Notes: generated by a model not told the origin, from the sequence alone. Counted from the stretch's first letter, positions 9,000-18,699 are shown. The stretch: 64,000 nucleotides of DNA from Alphaproteobacteria bacterium (GCA_021325385.1 JAJPHH010000139.1:1-64000); one strand, 5' to 3'. Program-made: numbers and translations.

Positions 9000-9705
9000 C
9001 TTGAATAACGATCATCGCCGCGCTTCGTTTGAAAAATTATGTCGCCGGCGCCGCGCTTGGAGGGGGTCCGTGATCGATCGTCGCGCTTCGCTCCGTTTCG
9101 CCGCCGCGCGCCGCCCCCCTGAAGTGGTCGTCGATTCCGTCGTCGCGCTGCAAACTCGACAACAGACGCTTGCGGAATTCCGCAAAGCGCAGGGCCCCCG
9201 CGACGTTTCGGCAGCGATGAACGACAGACGAACATGGCCCGTTCGCTCCACTCATCCCTGCCCCTGGTTCGACCCGCCGGAGGCGAGTCGAACTGCCTCG
9301 CGGAGCGAGGGGCGACGCCCCTCGTCCCGACCCTTCCAGAAGGCCGCCGCAGCGCAGCCGGGGTCAAGCTGCGCCCCGGAGCAACCCGGAGCCACGCGCA
9401 GCGCGCTTTTTAGCGCGCGAGCATGGCGAGGATTGCGAGGAGCGCGGCTTGACGCCGGCGAGCACGGCGGCATTCAGCGCCCGCAATATTGGCCGCGTGT
9501 CGCCGGGAAAAGCGGGATATAGGCGGACCTTTCGCCGGTCCCAGAGTGGCGCGCTCGGTTGTGCTGCCGGTCATCACGCATCGATCGTCCTCTTTGGCTC
9601 GTGACTGGCGGCTTCCGCTCTCCTGGGACGGAAAACCGAAAACTGAAAACTGGTGGCGTCAAGTAGTTGATTGCGCAAGCAAAAAAGCCCAATTTGCAAA
9701 ATTTG

Positions 9706-9734
9706 TTTCTGAAAATCAGAATTTGCTGTATAAT
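9706..9734 (+). promoter_or_regulatory. AT-rich promoter-like region with palindrome TTCTGAAAATCAGAA (9707-9721) and TATAAT (9729-9734)
   Basis: Exact 15-bp dyad followed by consensus -10 TATAAT about 30 bp before the ATG at 9764. Confidence 0.5.
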
Positions 9735-9763
9735 TTTGCTTTTCGTTCCTGAGGACCCTTCCC

Positions 9764-10390
9764 ATGCCCGCCCGCCAAACCCGCCTCGCCAACGCCGTCG
9801 GACGCGCCGAGCGCGACGCGCGCATTTTCTCGCTCATGCAGCTCGGCTGGAGCTACGACGCCATCGCCGAGCGGGAGGGCCTCTCGCGCGAGCGCGTCCG
9901 CCAGATCGTCAATGCGGCGCTGGACCGGCGCGGCGGCGAGCCGAGCGCCGAACACCGGCGGCTGCAACTGGCCCGGCTCGACCCGGCTCTGCGCCTTGCG
10001 GCCGAGAAGGTGGCGGAAGGCGATTTGCGCGCGGTCGACAAGCTGATCCGCGTCATCGGTCAGATGGACAAATACCGCCCGCCGGCCCGCGGCCCGGCCG
10101 GCCCCCGCTTCGGCTTCATCGGCGAGAGCCAGGAGAGCGACGACGAGGCGCGCGAGCGCATCTTGCGAAAGCTCAGCGGCGACGACGACCCGGACGAGGA
10201 GACGGCGCAAGACGAAGGCTGGGACGCGGAGGAGGATGCGCGCGAGCGCATCTTGCAGAAGCTCGCCGAGGTCGACGCGCGCCGCGCCGCCTATGCGGCG
10301 GAGGCGGCCGAAGAAGCGGCCAAGGCGGCGGCGGAAGGCCGCCCGGATGCGCCGCCCGACGATTCCGTTTCCAAATTTTTCGCGCGATAA
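9764..10390 (+). CDS. Protein with N-terminal sigma-70 region-4-like HTH and charged C-terminal tail
   Basis: LGWSYDAIAEREGLSRERVRQIVNAAL helix-turn-helix; no region 2; internal repeat ARERILRKLSGDD / ARERILQKLAEVD. Confidence 0.75.
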   Translation: MPARQTRLANAVGRAERDARIFSLMQLGWSYDAIAEREGLSRERVRQIVNAALDRRGGEPSAEHRRLQLARLDPALRLAAEKVAEGDLRAVDKLIRVIGQMDKYRPPARGPAGPRFGFIGESQESDDEARERILRKLSGDDDPDEETAQDEGWDAEEDARERILQKLAEVDARRAAYAAEAAEEAAKAAAEGRPDAPPDDSVSKFFAR

Positions 10391-10447
10391 GCCATTGATT
10401 TTCCCCAAAACGCGGAAATATGGATTTGGAAAAATTTGGCGCCGTCG

Positions 10448-10519
10448 CCTTCTCCCCTTGCGGGAGAAGGTGGCCGGCGAAGCCGGCCGGATGAGGGGGT
10501 AGTCGAGCGAAGCGAGACG
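10448..10519. repeat. REP/BIME-like palindromic element, left copy
   Basis: CCTTCTCCC-N5-GGGAGAAGG (10448-10470) then GGCCGGC-GAA-GCCGGCC (10472-10488), GGATGAGGGG...CGAAGCGAGACG. Confidence 0.8.
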
Positions 10520-10643
10520 TGCGGCCGACGAGCGGACGCCGCGCCGAAAACCGCGACTGCCGCGTGACAAGTTCGTTCGGCCGCCTGAGGTTCAAAGACC
10601 GCGCGCTGAGCACGGCGCCGCAGATTCGCATGGACGCCAGGTC

Positions 10644-10709
10644 CGTCTCGCTTCGCTACCCCTCATCCGGCGCGCTTCGCGCGCCACCTTCTCCCGCAAG
10701 GGGAGAAGG
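10644..10709. repeat. REP/BIME-like palindromic element, inverted right copy
   Basis: Reverse complement of the 10448-10519 module with a changed tip GGCGCGC-TTC-GCGCGCC (10669-10685) and CCTTCTCCC-N5-GGGAGAAGG (10687-10709). Confidence 0.8.
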
Positions 10710-10756
10710 TTTGCGCGCCGCTTGCCCCGACTCGCCCCCTCCTCTAACCCCTTGCC

Positions 10757-13006
10757 ATGGCCAGACACGCTCCTCCTCCCCCGGCGCCGCCGCCCGCCCC
10801 GGTCGACGTCAACCTCAAAGAGGCGCTCGAAGAGCGCTATCTCGCCTACGCCCTGTCGACGATCATGGGCCGGGCGCTGCCCGACGCGCGCGACGGCCTG
10901 AAGCCGGTGCATCGGCGCATTCTCTACGGCATGCACATTCTGCGGCTCGATCCCGGCTCGGCCTTCAAGAAATGCGCCAAGATCGTCGGCGACGTGATGG
11001 GCTCGTTCCATCCGCACGGCGACCAGGCGATCTACGAGGCCCTGGTTCGCCTCGCCCAGGATTTCACCTCGCGCTATCCCCTGGTCGAGGGCCAGGGCAA
11101 TTTCGGCAATATCGACGGTGACGGCGCCGCGGCCTATCGCTACACCGAAGCCAGGATGACCGACATCGCCCGGCTCCTGCTCGAAGGCATCGACGAAGAC
11201 GCGATCGATTTCCGTGACAATTATTCCGGCGACGCCAAGGAGCCGATCGTCCTTCCCGCCGCTTTGCCGAACCTGCTCGCCAATGGCGCGCAGGGCATCG
11301 CCGTCGGCATGGCGACGTCGATCCCGCCGCACAATCTCGCCGAACTTTGCGACGCCGCGCTCCATCTCATCGAACAACCGAAGGCGACCAGCGAAGCCCT
11401 GCTGAAATTCGCGCCCGGCCCGGATTTTCCGACCGGCGGAATCATCATCGACGGCAAGGAGCAGATCGCCGAGACGTACCGGACCGGCCGCGGCTCGTTC
11501 CGCGTCCGCGCCCGCTGGACCAAGGAGGATACGGGGCGCGGGACCTGGGTCGCGATCGTCACCGAAATCCCCTATGGCGTGCAGAAATCGCGGCTGATCG
11601 AACAGCTCGCCAATCTGCTCAACGAGAAGAAGGTCCCGCTCCTCGCCGACGTGCGCGACGAATCGGCCGAGGACGTGCGCATCGTGCTCGAGCCGCGCTC
11701 GCGCACGGTCGAGCCGGCGACCCTAATGGAATCGCTGTTCAAGCTCTCTGAGCTCGAAACGCGCGTTCCGATGAACATGAACGTGCTCGTCGACGGCGTC
11801 GTGCCGCGCGTCGTCGGGCTCGCCGAGGCGCTCAAGCAATGGCTCGACCATCGCCGCGAAGTGCTGCTGCGGCGCTCGCGCCATCGCCTCGCCGCGATCG
11901 AGCGCCGGCTCGAAATGCTCGCCGGCATGATGATCGTGTTCTTGAATCTCGACGAGGTGATCCGCATCATCCGCGAGGAGGACGATCCCAAGGCCGAGCT
12001 GATCGCCGCGTTCAAGCTGAGCGAAGCGCAAGTCACGTATATTCTCGACACGCGCCTGCGCGCTCTGCGCCGGCTCGAAGAGATGGAGCTCAGGCGCGAG
12101 GAGACGGCGCTCAAGAAAGAAAAGACCGATATCGCCAAGCTGCTCGGCGACGAGAAGAAGCAATGGCGGACCGTCGCCTATGAAGTCGCCGACATCAGGA
12201 AAAAGTACGGTCCCGACACCCCGCTCGGCCGCCGGCGGACGACCTTCGAGGACGCGCCGGACGTCGTCGTCGCCGATCTCGCCGAAGCCCTGGTCGAACG
12301 CGAGCCGGTGACGATCGTGGTCTCCGAGAAGGGCTGGATCCGGGCGCTCAAGGGCCATATCGAAGATCTCTCGACCCTCGCCTTCAAGGGCGACGACAAG
12401 CTGAAAGCTTCGTTCCCGGCCGAGACGACGTCGAAAATCCTGGTCGTCGCCACCAACGGCAAGGCGTTCACGCTGGACGCCGCGAAACTGCCCGGCGGCC
12501 GCGGCCATGGCGAGCCGATCCGGCTCTTCGCCGATATCGACGAAGGCGCCGACATCGCCGCCGTGCTGCTCTATAAGCCGGGCGCCAAGGCGTTGATCGC
12601 CTCGACCGACGGCCGCGGCTTCGTCGTCGGCCATGACGACATGCTGTCTTCGACCCGCAAGGGCCGCGCCGTGCTCGTCGTCGAGACGCCGGCGGAAGTC
12701 GCCGCCGTCGCGCCGGCCGAAGGCGACCACGTCGCGACGATCGGCCAGAACCGCAAGCTGCTGATCTTCCCGCTGGAGCAAGTTCCGGAAATGGCCCGCG
12801 GCAAGGGCGTGCGCCTGCAAAGGTACAAGGACGGCGGCCTTTCCGACGCGCGCGTCTTCGCGCTGAAGGAGGGCCTGACCTGGCGCGATTCCTCCGACCG
12901 CGTCTGGACCGTCCCCGCCAAGGACCTCAAGGACTGGATCGGCAATCGCGCCGAAGCCGGCCGCCTGCCGCCGAAGGGGTTCCCAAAGAACAACAAGTTC
13001 GGGTGA
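10757..13006 (+). CDS. parC: DNA topoisomerase IV subunit A
   Basis: [43 protein letters not shown] and [14 protein letters not shown]; full-length ParC, 749 aa. Confidence 0.95.
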   Translation: MARHAPPPPAPPPAPVDVNLKEALEERYLAYALSTIMGRALPDARDGLKPVHRRILYGMHILRLDPGSAFKKCAKIVGDVMGSFHPHGDQAIYEALVRLAQDFTSRYPLVEGQGNFGNIDGDGAAAYRYTEARMTDIARLLLEGIDEDAIDFRDNYSGDAKEPIVLPAALPNLLANGAQGIAVGMATSIPPHNLAELCDAALHLIEQPKATSEALLKFAPGPDFPTGGIIIDGKEQIAETYRTGRGSFRVRARWTKEDTGRGTWVAIVTEIPYGVQKSRLIEQLANLLNEKKVPLLADVRDESAEDVRIVLEPRSRTVEPATLMESLFKLSELETRVPMNMNVLVDGVVPRVVGLAEALKQWLDHRREVLLRRSRHRLAAIERRLEMLAGMMIVFLNLDEVIRIIREEDDPKAELIAAFKLSEAQVTYILDTRLRALRRLEEMELRREETALKKEKTDIAKLLGDEKKQWRTVAYEVADIRKKYGPDTPLGRRRTTFEDAPDVVVADLAEALVEREPVTIVVSEKGWIRALKGHIEDLSTLAFKGDDKLKASFPAETTSKILVVATNGKAFTLDAAKLPGGRGHGEPIRLFADIDEGADIAAVLLYKPGAKALIASTDGRGFVVGHDDMLSSTRKGRAVLVVETPAEVAAVAPAEGDHVATIGQNRKLLIFPLEQVPEMARGKGVRLQRYKDGGLSDARVFALKEGLTWRDSSDRVWTVPAKDLKDWIGNRAEAGRLPPKGFPKNNKFG

Positions 13007-13015
13007 GGTACTTAT

Positions 13016-13164
13016 CCTCCCCCGCGAAGCGGGGGAGGGGGACCGCGCGAAGCGCGGTGGAAGGGGGCCGCCGACTCAAAGGATTGTCCTGAACCTCCGC
13101 AGCCCCCCTCCACCATGCTTCGCATGGTCCCCCTCCCCCGTTCCGCTTCGCTCCACGGGGGAGG
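13016..13164. repeat. Second palindromic repeat block (GCGAAGC-tipped hairpins in inverted arrangement)
   Basis: CCTCCCCCGC-GAA-GCGGGGGAGG (13016-13038), ACCGCGC-GAA-GCGCGGT (13042-13058), ACCATGC-TTC-GCATGGT (13112-13128), CCTCCCCCGT-N13-ACGGGGGAGG (13132-13164). Confidence 0.8.
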
Positions 13165-13169
13165 AGCGC

Positions 13170-16100
13170 CTACGCCACGACCTTCAGCTCGGTCCGGCCG
13201 ACGACGCAGGCGTATTCTTCGATCGGCTCCGGCCGGCCGACGAGGTAGCCCTGCATTTCGTCGCAGGCCTCGCGCTTCAGGAAGGCGAGTTGCTCGTTGG
13301 TCTCGACGCCCTCGGCGACGACCGGCAGATGCAGGCCATGGGCGAGGCCGATCACCGCGCGGATGATCGCGCCGGCTTGCGGATTGCCGTCCAGGCCGAC
13401 GATGAACGAGCGGTCGATCTTGATCTTGTCGAAGGGGAAAGATTGAAGGTACGACAGCGACGAATAGCCGGTGCCGAAATCGTCCATGGCGATCTGCACG
13501 CCGAGCGCCTTGATTCGACGCAGGATGGCGCGCGCCGTATCGGGGTCGTCGATCAGCGCGCTTTCGGTGATTTCGAGTTCGAGCCGGCGGCCGGGAAGCC
13601 CGGTCTCGGCGAGGATGGTCTGGATAGTCTCGATCAAGTCGGCTTGCCGGAATTGAACCGTCGACAGGTTGACCGAGACGCTGAGCGGCCGCGGCCACGA
13701 CGCCGCCTCGCGGCACGCTTCGCGCAGGATCCACGCGCCGATCTCCTTGATCGCGCCGCTCTCCTCGGCGATCGGAATGAACACGCCCGGCGCAACGAAG
13801 CCGCGCGCCGGATGGCGCCAGCGCGCCAGCGCTTCGAAGCCGAATATCTCGCCGGCCATGTCGGCTTGCGGCTGGTAATGGACGCGCAATTGCTGAAGCG
13901 CGATCGCCGATTTCAGCTCGTGCTGCAAGGCGCGGCGCTCGCGCAGCTTCGAATCCATTCCCGCTTCGAAGAACCGGGCGACGCCTCTGCCCTCGCGCTT
14001 GGCCCGCTGCAGCGCCGCCTCGGCGTTGCCGAGCAAGGTCGCGGAATCGGCGCCGTCCGCCGGCGCGATGGCGACGCCGAGGCTGAGGCCGATCTTCAGC
14101 CAGACGTTCTCGATTTCGATCTCGTCGGCGAAGGCGGCGAGGATGCGGTCGGCCATGGCCATCGCCGCGGCCGGCTGATTGTCTTCGCAGACGATAAGGT
14201 TGAACTCGTCGCCGCCGACGCGCGCGATGAACGCGTCGCCCGCAGCCTCCTGCAAACGGCGCGCGACGCCCCGCAGCGCGGCGTCGCCGATCGCGTACCC
14301 TTTGAGCTCGTTGATCTCCTTGAAGCGATCGAGATCGATGCAGAGCGCGGCGACGCCGCGCTGGCCGCTCCGCGCCAGGGCGTCGGCGAGCTGCCGCCCG
14401 AACGCTTCGCGATTGGCGAGGCCGGTCAGCGAATCGTGGGTGGAAAGATGGGCGATCCGTTCGCTGGCGCGCTTGCGCTCGGTGACGTCGTTGATCACCG
14501 TGACCAGGTAGGCGGGCGCTCCGCTTTCGTCCAGAATCGGCAGTCGCTTCGAGATGACGAAGCGCACGCCGTTGCCGGGCGTTTCGACCTGGTACTCGTC
14601 CGATACCGCTTCGCGGCCCTGAAGAGCCTCGCGGTCGAGCTCGCCGAGGAATGTCCCTTCCCCGTGCGAGTAGATTTCCGCCGCCGTCTTGCCGATCAGA
14701 TCGGCGCGCGGCACGCCGAGGAAGGTTTCTGCGGCCCTGTTGACCAGGACGAGGCGCCGGCTGCGCGCATCCTTGACGATGACCGGCGCGGGGACGTTCT
14801 CATAGACCGCGTTGAGAAATTCGCGCGCCCGCTGCGCCTCGGCCTCCGCCCGCATCGCCTTGGTCATGTCTACCGCGGCGATCAACGTCGCCCGCCGGCC
14901 GGCATAGGTCATGGCGTGGCCGTAAATGGCGACATCGATCGTCTCGCCGTCGGCCTTGACGTGCCGCCAGATCTCGCCGTTCTGCCGCCTCTCTTTCGAC
15001 GCCGTCAGACTGGCGCGAAGCTTCTCGCCATCCTCGGGCGGACGAATGTCGAAAACCGTCATGCCGAGCAGACGCTCGCGGCTATAGCCGTAGTGCGCCA
15101 CCGCGGCGTCGTTGACGGCGAGAAACCGCTTGGTCTCGCTGTCAAAGAGCCACATCGGGACAGGGTTGGCCTCGAACAGCAAACGAAAGGATTCCTCGCG
15201 GCGCTTCAAATCGGTGATGTCGGTACGGACGCCGATGCTGCCGCCGTCGGCGGTGCGGCGCTCGTCGACCTTGATCCAGCGATTGTCCGGCAGCCGGATC
15301 TCTTCCGAATTTTCCGGCAGGCGGTGACGCGCCAGGCGCTGCTTGCGCCATTCGGCGCGCTCCGCCTCGTCGCCGTATTCGCGCCCGCCCCTTTGTTGGC
15401 TGCCTCGAATCAGCTCCTCGAACGAGGCGCCGGGCCTGAGGCTGTCCGCCGCGTCGCCGTAATGCAGTTCGGCGTAGCGCCTGTTCCACAGGGCGAGCCG
15501 GTCCTCGGCGTCGAACAGGACGAGCCCGACATCCATCAAATTGCACGCCTCCAGCAGCCCCTGATGCGCCCGTTGCGCCTCGGCCGCCGCGCGCTCGGCC
15601 TTCGCCCGCGCCTCGATCAGCGTCGCCTGGGCTTCTTTCAACGCGCGTTGGGCGCGCACTTGCTCGGTGACGTCTTCGTGCGTCGCCACCCAACCGCCGC
15701 CGGCCATCGGCATATGCAGGACCGAGAAGATCCGCCCGTCGCGAAATTCGAGGAACGACTTGGTCGGAACGTTGCGGTCGGCGATTTCGAGCCGGCTGCG
15801 AATATGAGCCTCTCCGTCCTCGCCGGGGTACATGCCTTGCGCGACGCGGTATTTGAGAATGTCGAAGATCGGCGTGCCCGGCCTGGTCAATTCGGCCGGC
15901 AGGTTGAAAATCTCGGCGTATCGCGCGTTGCAGACCGTGAGCCGGCGCTCGCCGTCGAACATGCACAGCGCCTGCGACATGTTGTTGAGGGCGGCGTCGA
16001 GCTGGGCGTTGCGCTCGCGCAATTGCGCCTCGGCGTCGCGCGCCAGCGTGGCGCGCTGCGCGGCGAATTCCGCCTCGCGATCGGCCAAGCGGCGGTCGTA

Positions 16101-16802
16101 GAACGCGGCGGTCATCGTCGCCCACAGCGCGGCGATGGCGACGGCCGCGATGGCGAAAGCCAGCGTCGACGGATCGAAGGAGAACGAGCCGACGGCGCGG
16201 GCCGGATCGGGGATGAGGGTCAGCCCCGCCATCGAGACGAAATGGAGCGCCCACACGGCAAGGCCCAACATCGCGCCCGCCGCGAACCGGGCGAACCGGC
16301 CGCCGCGTTGCGCGATCGTCAAGGCGGCGGCGGCGAGGACCGCCGGCGCCGCCACCGAGGCGACGACGTAAAGCGGCGTCCAGGTCGGATCGGCGGGCAC
16401 CTGCAGCGCGGCCATGCCGATATAATGTTTCGCCGCCGCGCCAAGGCCGATCGTCGCCCCGCCGAGAGGCGCGGCGAAGCGCGTCTCGCCATAGACGATG
16501 AGGCCGAAGCCGCAGCAGAGGAACGCCGCGCCGACGATCAGCGACAGGGCGGTGAGCGGGATGTCGAAAGCGAGATCGAGGCCTGGCCGATAAGCGAGAA
16601 TGGCGATGAAATGGGTCGACCAGACGCCGAATGCCGTCGCCGAACCGGCCGCGATGACGCTCAGCGCCCTAAAACGGCGCGCCGCCTTGACGCGTTCGAG
16701 GAGCTGAATGGCGGCGAAACCGGTGAGCAGGCAAACGCCCGCCGCCAGAACCAGCAGGCGCCAATCGTGCTCGGAGGTGAGGCAGACGAGGACGCGGTAC
16801 AT
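13170..16802 (-). CDS. MHYT-PAS-GGDEF-EAL cyclic-di-GMP signalling protein
   Basis: MHYT-like repeats (WSTHFIAILAYRP, KHYIGMAAL, LHFVSMAGL), several PAS segments, VGGDEFNLIV, FGFEALARWRHP. Confidence 0.9.
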   Translation of the reverse strand: MYRVLVCLTSEHDWRLLVLAAGVCLLTGFAAIQLLERVKAARRFRALSVIAAGSATAFGVWSTHFIAILAYRPGLDLAFDIPLTALSLIVGAAFLCCGFGLIVYGETRFAAPLGGATIGLGAAAKHYIGMAALQVPADPTWTPLYVVASVAAPAVLAAAALTIAQRGGRFARFAAGAMLGLAVWALHFVSMAGLTLIPDPARAVGSFSFDPSTLAFAIAAVAIAALWATMTAAFYDRRLADREAEFAAQRATLARDAEAQLRERNAQLDAALNNMSQALCMFDGERRLTVCNARYAEIFNLPAELTRPGTPIFDILKYRVAQGMYPGEDGEAHIRSRLEIADRNVPTKSFLEFRDGRIFSVLHMPMAGGGWVATHEDVTEQVRAQRALKEAQATLIEARAKAERAAAEAQRAHQGLLEACNLMDVGLVLFDAEDRLALWNRRYAELHYGDAADSLRPGASFEELIRGSQQRGGREYGDEAERAEWRKQRLARHRLPENSEEIRLPDNRWIKVDERRTADGGSIGVRTDITDLKRREESFRLLFEANPVPMWLFDSETKRFLAVNDAAVAHYGYSRERLLGMTVFDIRPPEDGEKLRASLTASKERRQNGEIWRHVKADGETIDVAIYGHAMTYAGRRATLIAAVDMTKAMRAEAEAQRAREFLNAVYENVPAPVIVKDARSRRLVLVNRAAETFLGVPRADLIGKTAAEIYSHGEGTFLGELDREALQGREAVSDEYQVETPGNGVRFVISKRLPILDESGAPAYLVTVINDVTERKRASERIAHLSTHDSLTGLANREAFGRQLADALARSGQRGVAALCIDLDRFKEINELKGYAIGDAALRGVARRLQEAAGDAFIARVGGDEFNLIVCEDNQPAAAMAMADRILAAFADEIEIENVWLKIGLSLGVAIAPADGADSATLLGNAEAALQRAKREGRGVARFFEAGMDSKLRERRALQHELKSAIALQQLRVHYQPQADMAGEIFGFEALARWRHPARGFVAPGVFIPIAEESGAIKEIGAWILREACREAASWPRPLSVSVNLSTVQFRQADLIETIQTILAETGLPGRRLELEITESALIDDPDTARAILRRIKALGVQIAMDDFGTGYSSLSYLQSFPFDKIKIDRSFIVGLDGNPQAGAIIRAVIGLAHGLHLPVVAEGVETNEQLAFLKREACDEMQGYLVGRPEPIEEYACVVGRTELKVVA

Positions 16803-16976
16803 ACGGGTTCAAACTAGCGAGCCCCGCCCCATAATTTTGTCTTACTAAAAGCGGGCCAAGCGGCCGCGGCCGCGCAATCATTGGCGTTTGCGGCGATTCA
16901 TGACGAATATTCGGTTAACGGCCACCGCCCGAGGGCGAACGGAATGGACCTCAGCGGCTCCTTGCGCCGTCCGCTC

Positions 16977-17819
16977 TTACCGTTCGCGGCGGCTTAGAAA
17001 AGCGAGCCGCTCGAAGAGATGCACGTCCTGTTCGTTCTTGAGGAGCGCGCCATGCAGCGGCGGGATCAGCTTCTTGGGATCGCGCTCGCGCAAAGTCTCG
17101 ACGGAAATGTCTTCGTTGAGCAGGAGCTTAAGCCAATCGAGCAGCTCCGAGGTCGACGGCTTCTTTTTCAAGCCCGGCGCCTCGCGCAATTCGAAGAAGA
17201 TGCGCAGGGCCTCGTCGACCAGTCTTTTCTTGACGCCTGGATAATGCGCCTCGACGATCCGCGCCATCGTCTCCGGCTCGGGAAACCGGATGTAGTGAAA
17301 GAAGCAGCGGCGCAGGAAGGCGTCCGGCAGCTCCTTCTCGTTGTTCGACGTGATGACCACGATCGGCCGCTGCTTGGCGCGTACGGTCTCGCCGGTCTCG
17401 TAGACGAAGAATTCCATGCGGTCGAGTTCGAGCAGGAGGTCATTGGGGAACTCGATGTCCGCCTTGTCGATCTCGTCGATCAGCAGAACCGGCCGCTCGC
17501 GATGCTCGAACGCCTCCCACAGCTTGCCGCGCCTGATATAATTGCGGATGTCCGAGACGCGCGGATCGCCGAGCTGGGAATCGCGCAGACGCGACACCGC
17601 ATCGTATTCGTAGAGGCCCTGCTGCGCCTTGCTGGTCGACTTGATGTGCCAGGAAATGAGCGGCGCGCCGATCGCGCTGGCGATCTCCTCCGCCAGCAAG
17701 GTCTTGCCCGTGCCGGGCTCGCCCTTGATGAGCAGCGGCCGCTCGAGCACGATGGCGGCGTTGACCGCGATCTTCAAATCCTCGGTGGCGATATAGGTCG
17801 CGGTGCCTTCGAAGCGCAT
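16977..17819 (-). CDS. MoxR-family AAA+ ATPase
   Basis: LLIKGEPGTGKTLLAEEIA Walker A, PVLLIDEIDKADIEFPNDLLLELDRMEF; start chosen at MRFEGTATYIATEDLK. Confidence 0.9.
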   Translation of the reverse strand: MRFEGTATYIATEDLKIAVNAAIVLERPLLIKGEPGTGKTLLAEEIASAIGAPLISWHIKSTSKAQQGLYEYDAVSRLRDSQLGDPRVSDIRNYIRRGKLWEAFEHRERPVLLIDEIDKADIEFPNDLLLELDRMEFFVYETGETVRAKQRPIVVITSNNEKELPDAFLRRCFFHYIRFPEPETMARIVEAHYPGVKKRLVDEALRIFFELREAPGLKKKPSTSELLDWLKLLLNEDISVETLRERDPKKLIPPLHGALLKNEQDVHLFERLAFLSRRER

Positions 17820-17907
17820 GAACGATCCTGTCTGACGCGAGCATCGTATCAGCAGACAAGCGCCGCGCAACCGCGCCCCTTGGACGGACGAGCACGTTCT
17901 TGAAGGT

Positions 17908-18699
17908 TCAGGTCGGCTTTGCGGAGACCACGCCGTAGAAATTCTTCGTAAGGTCGTCGATCGAGAGCGCGCCGACTTCCGGGATCGCGATGAGGGAGCC
18001 CCACGAATAGACAGTGAGGCTGACAGAGCCGTTGGCGATTCGCGGCGCCTGCTCCACCACCGCCCAATGATCGGGAAATATGGATTTGCGAGTTTGCTTC
18101 GCCGGGTAGAGCAGATTGGTGTTGATGAACAGACAGACCCAGCGGAACAGGTCCGCCTCCTGTTTGAAATTCTCGACCTCCTTGCGCCCTTTGCGGTGAA
18201 CCAGATTGGTGTCGTTCCTCACGCCCGAAAAGCCGGCGGCGCTGAACCAATGCGCCAAGCTGTGCGGCAGCGTGATGCCGGCCGCCGTATCATCGACCGA
18301 CGAATAGGTGAGCGTCGTGTTCTCCGAATCGCGGAGGCTGGCGAGCGCGATCCAGTCCACCGGCGCGATTCTGTCCGATGGCGGCCTGTAATAGCGGCAG
18401 TCGACGCTTGGCTCCACTTTCAGGGATCCAATGCGCGCCTTTCCCGTGAGGTACAGATCGATTACATATTTTACGTACTGCTCCGGATGCGTGTTGAGCA
18501 GGCAATAAAGGAAGGCGGCCGGTCCGCACAAGCTGGCCCAGCCTTGGCTCTGTTTCGTCGGGTCTTTCACCCGGTCGATCATGCCGTCTACAACGGCCGC
18601 CTCTCCGATGCGCGGGAAGCCCATATTGCGATGCTTGGCCCGCGAGAAGTCGTTGATCAATGTCAACGCATAAGCGATGCGACCCTGCTCGGCGCGCAT
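17908..18699 (-). CDS. Hypothetical protein with papain-like/C39-like Cys-His signature
   Basis: GWASLCGPAAFLYCLLNTHPEQYVKYVIDLYLTG...IFPDHWAVVEQAPRIANGSVSLTVYSWG; catalytic assignment is inference. Confidence 0.65.
   Translation of the reverse strand: MRAEQGRIAYALTLINDFSRAKHRNMGFPRIGEAAVVDGMIDRVKDPTKQSQGWASLCGPAAFLYCLLNTHPEQYVKYVIDLYLTGKARIGSLKVEPSVDCRYYRPPSDRIAPVDWIALASLRDSENTTLTYSSVDDTAAGITLPHSLAHWFSAAGFSGVRNDTNLVHRKGRKEVENFKQEADLFRWVCLFINTNLLYPAKQTRKSIFPDHWAVVEQAPRIANGSVSLTVYSWGSLIAIPEVGALSIDDLTKNFYGVVSAKPT

Noticed and set aside
10448-10709. CRISPR array
   Set aside because: Only two inverted modules with internal palindromes and no regular direct repeats/spacers; better explained as REP/BIME elements.
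13016-13164. Simple rho-independent terminator for parC
   Set aside because: Multiple mirror-arranged hairpins without a T-tract; could terminate secondarily but the architecture is that of a repeat element.
13290-16817. 1175-aa plus-strand ORF antisense to the GGDEF-EAL gene
   Set aside because: Shadow ORF of a high-GC gene; Arg/Ala/Gly/Asp-rich with no domain signature, whereas the minus strand encodes clear MHYT-PAS-GGDEF-EAL domains.
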